DNA from: Dirofilaria immitis
Lineage: Eukaryota; Nematoda; Chromadorea; Rhabditida; Onchocercidae
Direction: 5' to 3'
Assembly: GCA_024305405.1 (NCBI GenBank)
Contig: JAKNDB010000088.1
Span: 2,870,001 to 2,934,000 of the forward strand
DNA: 64,000 bases
A program made the translations under genes and the position numbers. Numbering within the stretch: position 1 is the stretch's first letter; each line of letters starts with the position of its first letter. The notes under the pieces were generated by a model, which saw only the letters and a list, made by a program, of their open reading frames with translations, made no database searches and was not told where the DNA came from. Shown piece by piece: positions 15,052 to 29,039 of the stretch.

Positions 15052-17329
15052 TTTGAATTTAAAAAATTTTTGCAATTAAATTCAAATTAATACAGTAATT
15101 TTCATATTCCCAAAAGAAAATTAATTTGAAAATTTGCAATTTTGCAAAAATATTACGAAATATTATTGTGACAATTTTAACAAAAAATAATTGGTATAAT
15201 CCAATGATACAATATCATAAATATTACTAATTAATCAATTTCACATTTAAATATTGAACTGATTATTGTTATTATTACTATTATTAATTTGAATGGTTAA
15301 TAATGCTATTAGAAATATTACTAATATAAGTGATGTTAGCAATTTCTTCTTTGCAACATTGATAAATGATAATATTCCTAATTATGATAATAAAGTAGCA
15401 TATTATCATCCAAGATATGAACGAAAAAAATGAAAAGTAATGCTAAAGTTTCAACGAAAATAATTGAAATCTAGAAGTTTTGAAAATTTTTAAATTTAAT
15501 TTTTTATCACAATATAAGTTATTATTTATACAAAACTTATCTTTTCAATATTATTATTGCAACATTGTTATCACAGGATTACTAAATATTGATATAGCAA
15601 ATTGAATGTTACTTTTCTTCTAGGAAAAAGAGAAATAATAATTAATAGCCATTCTATGATTAGCAGCAATTTGATAAAAGTACTTTGCATAATTTACAAT
15701 GCCAATTTCAATTTTTAAATCAGAATTTTTAAATCTCAACTTTAAAATAATCTCAAATTTTCAAAATCTCGGTTTTACGATGCTAATCTTACTTTTTTCA
15801 ATTTCAATTTAACCTCTCAATTATATCTTTGTTTCGTTGAGTTTAAGTAAAAAATAGAAAATACAGATTCTTCTCATGTTCGGGACTATGTATCAACGAA
15901 CGTTAATATATAAATTATTTTTATCAAATTGATGTTATCTATATATTCCCAAATTCGTTAATCACAGTTATATCAGTGAATGAAACTGATGAAAATGTTT
16001 GAGAATATAATATCAATAAAATAAAGTAAATTACTTATTATCAAATTAATGCTATCTATATATTCCCAAGTATTTTAATGTTATCATAGATTAGTCAAAA
16101 AGAAAAGCAAAATCGATGGAATGATTTGATTAAAAATAGCAAATGCAACACTTTACACATTTCCCTAAAAATATATTCCTCTATCAATTTGATGAATCAT
16201 ATTTAACTTTCACACCTCAACTAAAACTTTTTAAGCTATAATTTAAAGCAAAAAAAATAAGATCAATAGCAGATGCATTAAAGCTAATAAATTAAATAAA
16301 CTTTTTCAAACTGATGACCATCGATTTTGCATCATCATAATGTTGACAATATTATTGGTATTAGAATTTAGAAGGAATTGAATTGAAATTGAATTGAAAA
16401 TTTTTCATCCTATATACTAACTAATATTCTAATAATAATTTAGTAAACAGATGATTAATTTTTAAAATTCTTGAAAATAATTTATTTGGATTTTCAGTTT
16501 GAAATTTCCTAAAAATTTTTGTGTCAAAAATCCAAATTTATTTGGAAGTGACGAAAGGAAATTGAGATTTGACCTTTTATTTATTCAAATTTGTAAATTT
16601 GATATGAAAATTTGAAATATTACTTCGAAATTTAGAATAAAATAACCAATGATAAAAAGAAAAATCTTCCATTGATAGATCAAATTTAATTAATAAATTA
16701 AAAATATCATTTTAGAAAAGAAGAAAAATGCAACGAATTAGAAATTTAAAATGCTGAAAATATTTGATCGTATATATCTTTGAACTTTCTACAAGATTGA
16801 AAGTTGAAATAATAAATATGAAGATTGAAGATGACCTAGAAAATTGTGTTCAATAAGTATCTCGAATAAAAGGATGAATATGTCTAGACAGTGTACCTAA
16901 CACTAGTAAACAATATCAGGATTGACAATTGTTGATTTTATGTGATTGTCATCAATAAAGAGGAAAGAATAGTTTACAAGCAATATTTACATTTAGAATC
17001 AAAATTATTTTATTTATTTATTTCTCCATAGATATATATATTTTATTTAGTCATATTAGCAATCGTAGAGATAGTATATCTTTCATTTTAATATTTATTT
17101 CTTAATTCCAATTGCAAAAAAATTGGAATAATTTTGAAAATTTCACAAATATTTTTACTAAAATACGAATAAATTTGTATAATTTTAGAAATATTCTAAT
17201 CGTATAACTATATTCAAAAGATAATTTCGATATAATAGTTAATAACTATATATTTATCATATATTATCATTCGATATATTTAATTATTAGTACATGTATT
17301 TGTTTTCGAGAATATTTATTACTATAAGC
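15052..17329. other. gene-free AT-rich region
   Basis: No exon, RNA gene or repeat array was recognised on either strand. There are only short chance open frames. Confidence 0.5.
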
Positions 17330-17605
17330 TTAAAAGAACGATGAGCTGAAGGTGGATCTAAAAAACTTGTAAAAAAGCATACTGTATCGAAAAATACAGT
17401 TTCGTGTATCCAACAATGAATTAAAATAATATACGGTAATAGAAATATAGTCATATATTGAAAGAATCTGTGAGAAGGTGTGCCTTCACTGAAATATCGG
17501 AGAATATTTAATGGCATAAGATAAGAAAAAGAATAAGTTGGAAAAGTGTGCAGAAGAAATTGTTAAAAAGTATACTATGCCGAAAGATACAGTTTCGTGC
17601 ACCTA
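17330..17605 (+). pseudogene. two degenerate helix-turn-helix-like fragments
   Basis: Two related pieces lie about 200 bases apart on the plus strand. One reads SKKLVKKHTVSKNTVSC (about 17,359-17,410) and the other EEIVKKYTMPKDTVSC (about 17,550-17,598). Both are followed almost at once by stop codons. The pattern (LV/IV)KKxxxxKxTVSC resembles the DNA-binding helix-turn-helix at the N-terminus of pipsqueak/CENP-B-like and pogo-type transposases. That family link is inference from a short motif. No transposase catalytic core or terminal repeats are visible, so if this is real it is a decayed, duplicated remnant. Confidence 0.3.
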
Positions 17606-18954
17606 ACAGTAAAATTCAGTTTATATGCGATAATAGGAATAATAAGAATATAGCTGATTATTACATAGAAGCGATTGCAAAAATCTATATGGTATCAAAA
17701 TTCTTCAAAAATATTTTCTAAAATTTAAACGAAGACCGATAGTTCGATGGTATGTATATTTTAATAATTTTTAGAAAATTTATTGAAATTGTTCTGAAGT
17801 GATAATAAATAAATTCAGTACATTTTCATTGAATATTAAAAAAATAATTAAACACTATTTATTTTAAAAAACCCGTAAAATTAATAATCGTAAAAATTAA
17901 TGTAAAACCACTGAAACCAATTTTCGCTCTTACGAATTATATTTCTCGAGAAATTCTAATCCAAATTTTTCATCCTTGCAATTTAATACATTGATTATTC
18001 GAGAAAACTACGATATGAAATCTTGCAATAATCATCTTAGAAATTAGAAAAATATTTGTAGAAAAAAATGTTTAATTAAATTAAGAAATTTTGTTAAAAA
18101 ATTTGAAAATTTTTTCAATGAATTTCATTTCTTTTATTATTTGTTTTACCTTGCTTAGTTATATTTATTAAGAATGAACAATGAAACTATTTCGAGAAAA
18201 ATTATTTAAATTTGACCATTTTCGTTAAAATTTGTGGATGTAACAAATATTTGACGTATAAATAATTGAATAATGAAATAATGGAATTTGCTAATTTAGA
18301 TATTAAAAATTAATTGAAATTTTCTCGTTCAATGCTTTAATGGATAAATTTGAAAAATTGTTAAAAATTAAAGGAGTGGAAAAAGTGGGATGGTGTGTAA
18401 TTTGTGAAATTTTTAGAAGAAATATTTTTGAATGATTTATTTCAGTATTTTTCAAATAATGCAATTCATTTAAGTTTATAACTTTGAAATATAACAATAA
18501 TATCAACTTTATGGCTTTTAATTTCGATATTATCAATGCTAATAATTATTTTTAATTATAAGCAAAGATTTATTATATTTGTAAAATTCATAATTTTATT
18601 TAATTTTATAGTTTGTTCAAAATTGTAATAGCAATAATCATTAATAACCTTTATCCATTAAATAATTGATATTAGAAAAGGAAATCAAATTACTGAATAG
18701 GAATTGAAATTAAGCAATGCTAAATAATAGTTTTTAAACAAATACAAAATAATATTTTGAATTTATTTAAGCATTATTTTAACATTTGTGAAATAATTTT
18801 ATGATAAACCACTGTTTCAATTAAAAATCTTAATATAGAACAATTTGGATAAACCGGAATTTATCACGAGAATAATTTTATTTAGAAAAAACTTTCGAGA
18901 CTAGAATCTCACTCAAATAGGCATAATGTAATTGTTAAGAAAAAATAAACTTAC
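17606..18954. other. gene-free AT-rich region
   Basis: No gene was recognised. The open frame at 18,303-18,536 (minus) has the Ile/Asn/Lys-rich composition of chance frames and no flanking splice sites of note. Confidence 0.45.
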
Positions 18955-19110
18955 CCAAATTTGACATAATGTAGTTGCTACATCCATAATTTGATGATCG
19001 AATGAATCAACTTTTTTCGTTCCTTTCAAAAAAATAAAAGGAAAATGAGCAATTACAGCAAAATTTGCTCGATAATTGTCGTTTTGGTATAATAAGGAAA
19101 TTATTTTCAT
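18955..19110 (-). CDS. isolated exon-like block, unknown product
   Basis: A 52-codon open segment starts at an ATG (19,110) and stops in phase 0 at a strong donor, TTTGG then GTAAGTTT (18,955/18,954). Its residues are more balanced than the surrounding chance frames, for example NFAVIAHFPFIFLKGTKK followed by VDSFDHQIMDVATTLCQIW. I do not recognise the protein. No continuing exon with a matching acceptor was found to the left, and no homologous protein comes to mind. It may be a first exon of a gene with long introns, a retroposed or decayed exon, or chance. Confidence 0.3.
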
Positions 19111-21811
19111 AATAATTCTTTTTCCATCATTTTAATTTCCATTTCAATTATTGAATTTCCTTCCTATGAAATATATAAATAATTAATTTCGCATTAAAAA
19201 AACTGATAAAATTGTATCGCACGCATAGAATTATGCATAAAATACGTTCAAATTAATAAAAAACACAACAAATGTATTTATTGGTTAACTGAAAAAAAAT
19301 ACTTTAAAAAATTTTTAATTAATTGAAAAATTAAAAGTAAAAAGATAATTTATAAGTTATTAAATTAAGCAAAAGTTATTACTATTTTTTTGAATAATTA
19401 ATTAAAAAGAAAAGATATCGAACATGGAAAACTATATTTAATTAAATTGAAAATAATATGAGAGAACAAATGATTTATTAAAATAATTAATTTTCAGCTA
19501 ATTAGTCAAAAAATAAAAGATTACATCGAATATAAAAAATCATTTGTATATAACTTCAATTAATGTAATACAACAAATAATTTACTATTATTTGACTTAT
19601 AATATATACAAATTAAATTTATATTTTAAATTTTTTATAAAAAAATTAAATTTAATAAATCGAAAAATAAATAAACCTTATTGATACGCTCGTGTAATAA
19701 TCATTTCTTTATTTGCTGCGATTTATTGCTGCTATTATTGTTATTATTGAAATTTATAGTTGCTGTCATTATTATCGTTAAAATGATGATGTAATTGTGA
19801 TAAAAATCTATTTAAATTCAATTATTTGCTTCTTATCAATAATATCAGCAAAAATAGTCATATCATCTCCAATTTTTTTATTTAGTAATCTTTTTCTTAT
19901 TCATATTATCGTTTTTTTTATCCATCATTAAACATTGGAAATAAATTCAAAATATGATATAACAATTCTTATTGATAAAAATTATCAGAATAAAAGAAAG
20001 GCAAGAATAAATGGCAAGTTGAACAACCATTTGTTTTTTATCGTTTCATAAAATAAATAAATAAAAATAGAAAGTATTTATTTTTTAAGTAAATATAAAA
20101 TAAATGAAAAATACAAAATATTTTTTTGCAAATTTAAAAAAATTAGTTAAGAAATGATTTATTTGTTAAGAAACTTTAATCAAAATTATAAAAATAAATG
20201 ATTTATTTGAGATAAAATTTAAGCATCAATTTTGTTTTTTTATTTTGATAAAATTAAATAAACATTTTTGCTCTGTAAATTAAGGAAAAAATTATTCAGC
20301 AATTTAAATAAGAAGAATTAATTATTGTAATATAAAAGATTAATTGATAATTTTTCTAATCATAATAATGCATCTAAATGAAAAATAAAAAGCTTTCTTC
20401 GACCTTAAAAATAGTAATAAATTGGATGGAATTAATTATCACCAGTTAATTATCATCATATGTTATTATTATACTATCAAGCAAACTTCATCATCTTATC
20501 ATATTTGATAAGGTGAAAGCTAAATATCATAGTGTGTGTTTATTTTTTGATAAATTCTTGGTATAGCTGCTACTTATGATTTCCATATCTATCTTTCATT
20601 ATTTATATTATAACTTTCTTGAAATTATTATTCGCAAATTTTAAATTTCCAAGTATTCCAAATATTGCCAAATCATGTCGAAATAATGTACAGAAAAAGA
20701 AATAACGTGATGATTACGCATCAATGGCGTGACATCGTAAATGACATATTTTTAACTTTTTCAATGCCATAAATTTTTGACCTGATAATTTTGGAATGAT
20801 GATATCTTTCACAGATAAACTGCAAATATTTCTAGTCAATCATTCAGAATGATCTGTCGATAATATAAGAAGGATTCAGAATGATATGTTAATCAGTGAT
20901 CTTGATTGATTGATAAGAAAAGTATGATGATTATGCTTGTTTTTTCAAACAAATCTTTATTTTCATAAATTCGAAATGAATTAATATAAAAAGTAAGAAA
21001 TCGTCAGTTTAAGCATATCCGAAATGAATCATTGAAAAAATACCATAGCTCTCGTATTTATTCAAATGTAAAATGAATTATAATTCTCGAGAAAAAATCA
21101 GTAGTTCTAATTCTGATATATTCGGTTTTCATAAAAACAAAAACAAAAGAATTTCCAAATTCTAATACATAGTAAAATGAATTATCAGAAGAAAATACCA
21201 TAATTTCATTTATTTACATGCACCAAAAATGAGTTAATTCGAGAATTAATTTTAATTGACGAATTTTCTAATTTTAATAAATGAGAATTGAATTCATAAA
21301 AACAAAAAAGTTTTGCAATTTTACGTATATTCGAAATCAATTACCGAGAAAAATTACCGCGGTTTCATTAATTAAACATATTTGAAATGAATCGATGAAA
21401 AATCAAAAATTCTATAATTCTAATATATTAAAATGAACAGTCAGAAAACGACAAGCTATAGCTCTATTATTTTACATAAAAATTAAAACGGATTTAATTG
21501 GAGAAAAAATGTTTAAATTCTAATTTTCATATATCAAATGATATGAATCAATAATTTTATAATTATTTTGATGAAACAAATATAAATTAATTCAATGGAA
21601 AATACGATAAATTTAACAATTCTAACATATCTGAAATAATAATGTAAAAATGAATTAATTCGAGAAAGTTTATCAATTTTAATTTTTATAAATTTTGAGG
21701 CAAAATTAAAGATAATAATGACATCGTTAAATTATATTATCAATTTGAATGAATTATATTCGACAAATTGCAAATTGTAAATTTTAAAAACAAAAAACTA
21801 AATGTATATTT
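19111..21811. other. gene-free AT-rich region
   Basis: No gene or structured repeat was recognised on either strand. Confidence 0.5.
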
Positions 21812-21812
21812 T

Positions 21813-21877
<65 letters not shown>

Positions 21878-21965
21878 TCATCATCATCCATCATCATCCA
21901 TCATCATCATCCATCATCATCATCCATCATCGTCATCCATCATCATCATCATCATCATCAACAAC
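21812..21965. repeat. ATC/TCA trinucleotide array
   Basis: About 20 pure ATC repeats (21,812-21,873) continue as an imperfect array with regularly spaced ATCC interruptions (TCCATCATCATC units) to about 21,965. Open frames crossing it, encoding poly-Ser, poly-Ile or poly-His, are products of the repeat and not evidence of a gene. Just downstream (22,198-22,620) the same trinucleotide persists in scrambled form as GATGATAATGA-like sequence. Confidence 0.95.
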
Positions 21966-24900
21966 ATCAGTATCGCCATCGGAAAAAGAATGCCATCGAT
22001 TCAATGAAGAAAAAGTACAAATACAGTCGAGAAGGAGGAAGGCGGAAGAAGATGGGAATGATGAAACGAAAATATTTATTTTATATTTTTCCGTTCTATT
22101 TCTCCTTTTGAAAAAGAAGGAAATTTATTTAAAAAGATTGAAAAAATATAGGAGTATATTTTTAATCGAGCCTTACTGAAACAGCAATCAATTTCTGACA
22201 ACGATGATGATGATGACAGTGATAACAATGATGATGACGTCGAACGATGATAGATGATTAAAGTTCATCTAAATTCAATTCTTCGATGCCTTTCTTAAAA
22301 TTCTTTCCTTTAATGCCTTTCTTTAATACTATATAACAATGATAATGATAATATGGTGACAAAGGGAATACAATGACAAATCAATCTATTGATGGTGATG
22401 ATGATAATGATGATATCAAGTGATAATAGATGATATCAAATGATAATAGATAAAGTCCATTGATTTTTCTTTATTTTGAAATTATTTAATGTTTCTTTGC
22501 TTTCTTAATTGTATGCGTTTTTTAATGTCTCCTATTTAATAATAGATAATAATAATGATAGCGATAATGATAACAATGAACGATGATATCGAATAATAGT
22601 AACTGAATGAAGATCTTCTAACGATATTCATAATCATTAAGCGCGATCATTAAAATGATAATATTTGTAATTATTTCATGGTATATTTTGTTTATCATCA
22701 CTGCTTTCATCATCAACATCATTAATCATTTATTATTAAATGAGTGATATATATGAGTGACGAAGAATATAATTAAGAAAGCATAGATAGAAGAAAAAAA
22801 GATTATTGGATAATCTTCATTTAGCTATTATTATTTGGTATTATCATTATCATTTATCATTAACATATTATTATCATTATTTATAATTAAACGAAAATTA
22901 TTAGAGGAAAGAATAGATAGAAAAAAAAGAAAATTATTCGGCTAATGAAGAAATAACTCTGATAATATTGCATTTTTAATTAATTCTATTTAATCGAGTA
23001 ATTTGTTAATTATAATATTGATAAATTAGAAATGAATTATATTATAAGCAAAATATTATCATTTTGTTTTTATCACTGATGAAGAATTTATTATACCGTA
23101 TCAATGATAAAATGCCAAATGATAATAAAAAGGAAACAGTGAAATTTTCATTATTTTTAAATAAAAATTCGAAATAATATATTTTCTAGATAATAGAAAA
23201 AATACTCGTAATTGAATATATTATTTAGTAATATGATTTTGATTAAATAATATTAACGAAATAATACATAAATATATCATAATAATATTATACATCATAT
23301 TTAATTTGAAAATTTGATAACCTAAGCCAAATCTAAAATTAAATACCGTATTTGGGGTTCAGTAGGATTGAAATTGTTCCAAACGGACTTCTTGATTGAA
23401 TGATAAATTCAGATCGTAGATATAAAAACGAATTTAAAAGTGAATGATAAAATTTTAAGTTAAAAAGTTTTGGTAAAATTAAAAATATGAAGGATTTTTT
23501 AGACGAAAATTTAATTCAAAGATTGAAATTTCAAAAAAATAAGAAAAAAATTTTCGAATTCTCATAATTTTCTTCAAAAAATAATTTGAAGAATTTTTCG
23601 ATTATTTTAATTTATTATATTTTAAAATTTAATTAATTGATTATTTTAATTTCTAAAAAAATTATTCTGAACAATTCTTGTGAATTTAACGCAAATTTAG
23701 CATGATATAATTAATATTGGATCGAAAAAGGAAGCAAATGCCAGATAATGTCAAATTTTTATTTCTCTTGTCTATTTTATATTTATTTATTCGAAATAAA
23801 CAAAAATTTTGCAAATTTTTTAATGAAAAACATTCAGCAAAGACTTCAAGATAAATTGAAATAAAATATTAAAATTAATTTGCAATAAATATTAATGCAA
23901 ATACTAAAAAAGTTTAAAACAAAGTTGCCGTGAATAATTTCAGATTAGTATGGTGCAATTTTATATATAAAAATGTTTTTTTAAAAATAAGCCCAAATTA
24001 AATTTAATAATTTAAGAAACAAATTTAAATTAAATTTATTTAATATCTAAATTGCTATTACAAGAAAATCCCTCATATTAATTTCATTAATTAAATAAAT
24101 CATGCGAAAATAAAAAATCGATAAAATAATGATTAATTTAATCATATTATATAGTTATATCTAATAAATAATTAAATGATAACAATCAAGAGATACTAAT
24201 AAATGTAAGTTTCAACAAAATTTCTATTTTAAAACTTACATAATTCTAAGAACTTTGAATTTTACAAATCAATTCAATAGTTGCTAATTTAAAAATAATA
24301 AACTTAATTATGAAAATATAAATTAATTCTAATTCAGAAAAGAAGAAGAAGAAAGGATGGTAAATTTGGATGGGAAAAGATTCGCAGCAAGATGATGAAT
24401 AATATAAATATTCAGCACTTCAAATAAGCCGAAAACATAATTTGAAAACGTCAATTTATAGAATGCCATTTCAATGATGATAAATTAAAATTCAATAAAA
24501 ATTTTTTAAAAAGTATTCAATTTCAAGGATTTTCTGCAAAAAAGTTTGAAGAAAAAGTTTGTTCTTCTTAAAGTCCTAAAAGTTTTTTTTGTTTCCATTT
24601 TGCAGCAAAGTTATTTGATTCAAAAAGGAACAAAAAATTCATAATAGTTGAGTGAATTTTTATTAAAATGTCTCATTTAATGTTTTGAAAAGGAAAAATT
24701 CCAAAAAAAAATTTTTTTCTAAAAAGAGTTCGTCGTTTCGTTTTTCTCTAGCCTCTCTCTCTCTTTCTCTTTCTCTCTTAAATTTCCAAGGTAAAAATTC
24801 TAAAAGCATTTCATGAATTCTTTCCTTACCGTATTTTTTTCAATTCCGTTATAATCATAATTGTTGATTTGATAAATAATTTGAATGATTCATTCATTCA

Positions 24901-25257
24901 TTCATTCATTCAATTATGAATGGCTTTTTTAAAGGATTTGTTGGAAGAGAAATTTTAAAAAATTAGAAAAAATGCTGAAAATAGCTGAAATATGACAAAA
25001 ATTTTGAAATAAATTTTATCAAAAATAATAATGATATTTTAAAATTTTTAGATAATAACGTTATGCTAATCTATTTCATTCTGTTCAATTATTTCATTGG
25101 CATAATTGTAAAAGAAATTTATGAATAATTCATTGATAAATAATAAGAGAAAAACTAATCAATAATTTCGAAAATATTTTTAAATAAAATCTTGTTAAAG
25201 AAATAAAAAATTATTGATAGAAGGGATCATATTAAAAATAATAATTAAATCTTTTTT
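21966..25257. other. gene-free AT-rich region
   Basis: No gene was recognised. It contains the decayed GATGAT-type simple sequence at 22,198-22,620, a short direct repeat of TGATATCAAATGATAATAGA near 22,410-22,450, a pyrimidine tract at 24,751-24,780 and a (TTCA)n microsatellite at 24,889-24,912. Confidence 0.5.
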
Positions 25258-25450
25258 GAATTTATTAACTTCAATTTGAGTTATTTGTTAATTGAAAGGT
25301 TACTTTTTTATTACATTTCAACAATTCAACTGATAATACTGATAAGTGTTTCTAAAATGATAAGTATATTTTTTATAATAAAACTAACATTTCATCATTG
25401 TTATTATTTTAAAAAGCAGAATTTTGCTTAATTATAAAAAGCAATGCTAC
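25258..25450 (+). repeat. dispersed repeat, copy 1
   Basis: About 190 bases align with 29,385-29,575 in the same orientation. Shared blocks in the same order include GTTATTTG, ACTGATAAGTG, TAATAAAACTAACAT, CATTGTTATTATTTT and GCA(G/A)AATTTTGCT. Divergence is moderate with small indels. This suggests an old interspersed element; neither terminal repeats nor coding sequence is visible. Confidence 0.65.
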
Positions 25451-27358
25451 AAAATGTTAATTCTAATCAATTAAAAAAATCAGTTAATCATTGATCAATT
25501 TGTCAATTAAATTAATTCACCAAGCCATTCGATTTAATATATTCAGTTAGCTTATTTTTTGCTCATTACATTATTTTGCAAAATCTCAATTCCGGTTCCA
25601 TTAAAAATTTTTAATTCCAGTTTACTCTTTCTTTCACAAATCGAATTCTTCGGAAATCATTATTTTCTATGTTATCAAAATTATAAAACCTGTAATTCAT
25701 ATGAATAAGTAAGAAAAGAAAAAGCTTGGATAATTAAAAATCAATAAAAGAATTCATATATATCAATCATTTAATAATGTCATTTTTCCAACTTATCAAA
25801 ATAACAAATTCTAAAATTCATAAAAGAAAAAAAATTGATAATTTAAAAACGATTAAAAGAACAAATCTTATTATTAATTTATTTAATTCATTCAAATTCT
25901 TAAAACAAAAAAAAAAGAAATCCAGGAATGACCCAATTTATTTTACTTTTTTGATGTTTAAATCTATACAAATAAACAAAAAAAACTTTTTTTTTAAAAT
26001 GTTTTAATTAAAAAAAAAAAAGAAAATTGAACAATTAACACAATACCTATTTGAAAAGATAACAAAATTTTAAATGACTCTTTTTTTTGATTACATATCA
26101 TAGAAGAATTTCATATCACACCAAAGAATGAATGGTAGTGGAATTAAAAAAAGTTTTACAGCAAATGTGAACATCACAAAACGAAAATATATAATTTCTT
26201 ATAATCTTTGTTCATCAAAAAAACGAATATTCTGTACTTTTCAAATAAATAAAAGCAGATATTTAAGAGGAAAAAAATTTATCGATTGATGATAAATTTT
26301 AGAATATTATCAATAATGAATATTTAGAACAGTAGTTGTTTAGTAATATCGGATAATATCAGTTTATTTATCAAATTATGAAAATAAACGATGATAAATT
26401 ACGAAATGAAAAACCGGTATTAAATGATTATAAAATGAAATATTCATCTTCCACAATCCCAAATGTCATTATTCTTTTTAAAAAAACGACTAATTTTATA
26501 AGTTTATTAATTTTAATATTCCTTTTTTTTGTTCTTTATGGTCTTTTCAAAAATAATTTTAAAAAGATTTCATCTTACAATTACTATTGAATATCGCATA
26601 ATTTTATTTAAATTTATCTTAAAGAAAAATATTTATTTCATTTGCTAATTCAAAAGTCTCTCTCTTTCTCCTTTTCTCCCTCTCTCTCTCTCTCTCTTTC
26701 CTTCTCTCCCTCTCTTTCGCTTTTTTGTATATTTAATTTTGTAGCAAGAATTTAGTAATATTATTAATAATAAATAAAAAATTCAAAATAGCGCAATCTG
26801 TTCAATGCTCACAAAAAGATAAATTAATTATTGATAAAAAAAAACAAATAAAAAATTTAGGTCAATTTCTTTATTTTTATTTTTGCAAAAGGCAAATTAT
26901 TAAATAATAATTGGGACAAAAAAGATAATAAAACTTTTTCTTTTTTGTTACGGACAAAAATGATAAATTAATTAATTAATTGATAAAATGAATAGTAAAT
27001 ACATCTAATGAAATGGCAAATTCGATTAATAAATAATCACAGCAATAAACAATCTAGTAGCAAGGAAAAAATGAAATTTTAACTTCTTCAATAAAAAAGA
27101 ATGGAAATGCAATTTTTAATCTATTAATTAATAACTTATTAACAAGAAAAATATATATATTTTAATGTTTCTATTAATCAAAAAAGATTTCAGATACCGT
27201 CATAATTGAAAGAAATTTTTTTATTGATATTCTATTATTTAAATTTAAATTTATATAAAAAATTATTTTTGCATTGAATAGAACAAGTGTTTTTATTCTG
27301 ATTTTCATTTTTTAAATATTTAAATTTAAATATTCTAATTTTCATTCAGTTACATATA

Positions 27359-27405
<47 letters not shown>

Positions 27406-29039
27406 ATAGTATCATTAATGAATAACTTATTTATTCGTTAACTTTACCTAGCAATCATTAATGGATAATTTATTTACTAATCAATTTTACCCATTTTTTG
27501 CAGATAGCTAATGTATAATAAATTTTTATTTAACGAATTTTTTAAAAATTAAACGATTCAAATATTTCAATCAAAAAAGCATTTGTTAATTGTTCTAATC
27601 TATCAAATATTTTTATCAAAAAATGTGAAATTTGATTAAAATATTTTGATAAATATTTTACAGATGAAATCAAAAAGAAAAAAAAATTATAAAATAATAA
27701 TATCAATGGATGAAAAGTAATTATGCTAAAAAAGATGGGAGAAATATATAGTATTTTATTAAATTAATTAATAAAAAATGATTAGAAATAATTTATGCAA
27801 AGATAAATGAATAATTTCTGTAATAATTATATTTTGGATAGGAATAATTTTGGAGAATGCTAACTAACTGATTAATAATTAATAGCAATTAATAATAATA
27901 AAATAATGATAAATCTGATTAACTAATGTAATAATTAGAGAAAGAAAGAATAAAAGAAATTGACTAATTGATATTAATGACAACTCATTTTTAACTATTA
28001 TTATAATTTTCTGTTAATGAAACGAAAAATGAAGAATTTTTAATCGTTATCAATTAAAACAGGATAAATTGTCAATAATCAAATTTCGAATAACCCTTTT
28101 TTTATTCTCGCCTTCTTTTTTCAAACTTATATACTTAAATTTTCTATGTTTAATTGCTAGAATAATATAAAATCTATGTATTATTTATAGGTTTTCTTTT
28201 GCCATTGTCATTATCATTTGGTGGTAATGTTTCTAAAGCATTTGTGTCATTCTATGATTCATTTTCTTCTTTTATATATGATTCTATAATAATGTTGATA
28301 ATATAAAAGTTTTGTATATTTCTTTCTTCACTTTAATACTTCTCTTAAAAAACAACGATAAATTAAGGGAATAAAAAGAAAATAAAGAAGAAATAAAAAT
28401 AAAAAAAATTAAAAACTTAAAACTATATTTTCATAATTTTAAAAACGCTGAAAAAAGTGAAAAATTGAGGAAAAGACAATGATAATATAATTATTTCATT
28501 GATAATTTTCTTACATATCATTTTGCTTGCAATGATTAAGTAATTATCGAGTTGAATTTTATAGCTTCTAATACTTTTTATTTTTAAAATTTTAAAAACT
28601 TCTTAACTTAAAAATAAAATTTTCCATGAATACTATATATTTGGAAGGCCAAAACAATTTCTTATCATTGATTAGAAATAAAATATTCTAGAAATGCTGT
28701 TTAGAAAAAAAATTGATAATATTTATTAAATTGGAAATTTTACACCATATTTTATATTTTTATTTTATTCACGAAAATTCTGAAGGAGAGAGAAAGAGAG
28801 AGAGAGAAAGAAAGAAGGAAACAGAAGGCCATAAAGAAGTTAAAAGCAGCAAAATTAGTTTTGTAAAAATTTTTTTAATTCCAATAAAATTGCTTTTATT
28901 GAAAAAATCCGAAAATAAATTCAACAAACCAATGAAAGGAGAATTTTTACCTGAATATAAAAATTATTTGCGGGCATTACTTCTGTAAAACATAATGGAA
29001 AGGTAAGAAAAAAAAAGCGATTATAAGGTAAATAGAAAA
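25451..29039. other. gene-free AT-rich region
   Basis: No gene was recognised. It holds a pyrimidine tract at 26,657-26,722, an (AT)n run at 27,366-27,400 and a purine tract at 28,781-28,826. Confidence 0.5.
27366..27400. repeat. (AT)n microsatellite
   Basis: About 17 uninterrupted TA dinucleotides in AT-rich non-coding sequence. Confidence 0.93.

Noticed and set aside
17287..17517. 76-codon minus-strand frame
   Set aside because: No splice sites or homology; the opposite strand better explains the sequence as a repeated helix-turn-helix-like fragment.
21802..22179. Ser-rich 125-codon frame
   Set aside because: The poly-Ser part is the ATC microsatellite read in frame; no conserved domain follows.
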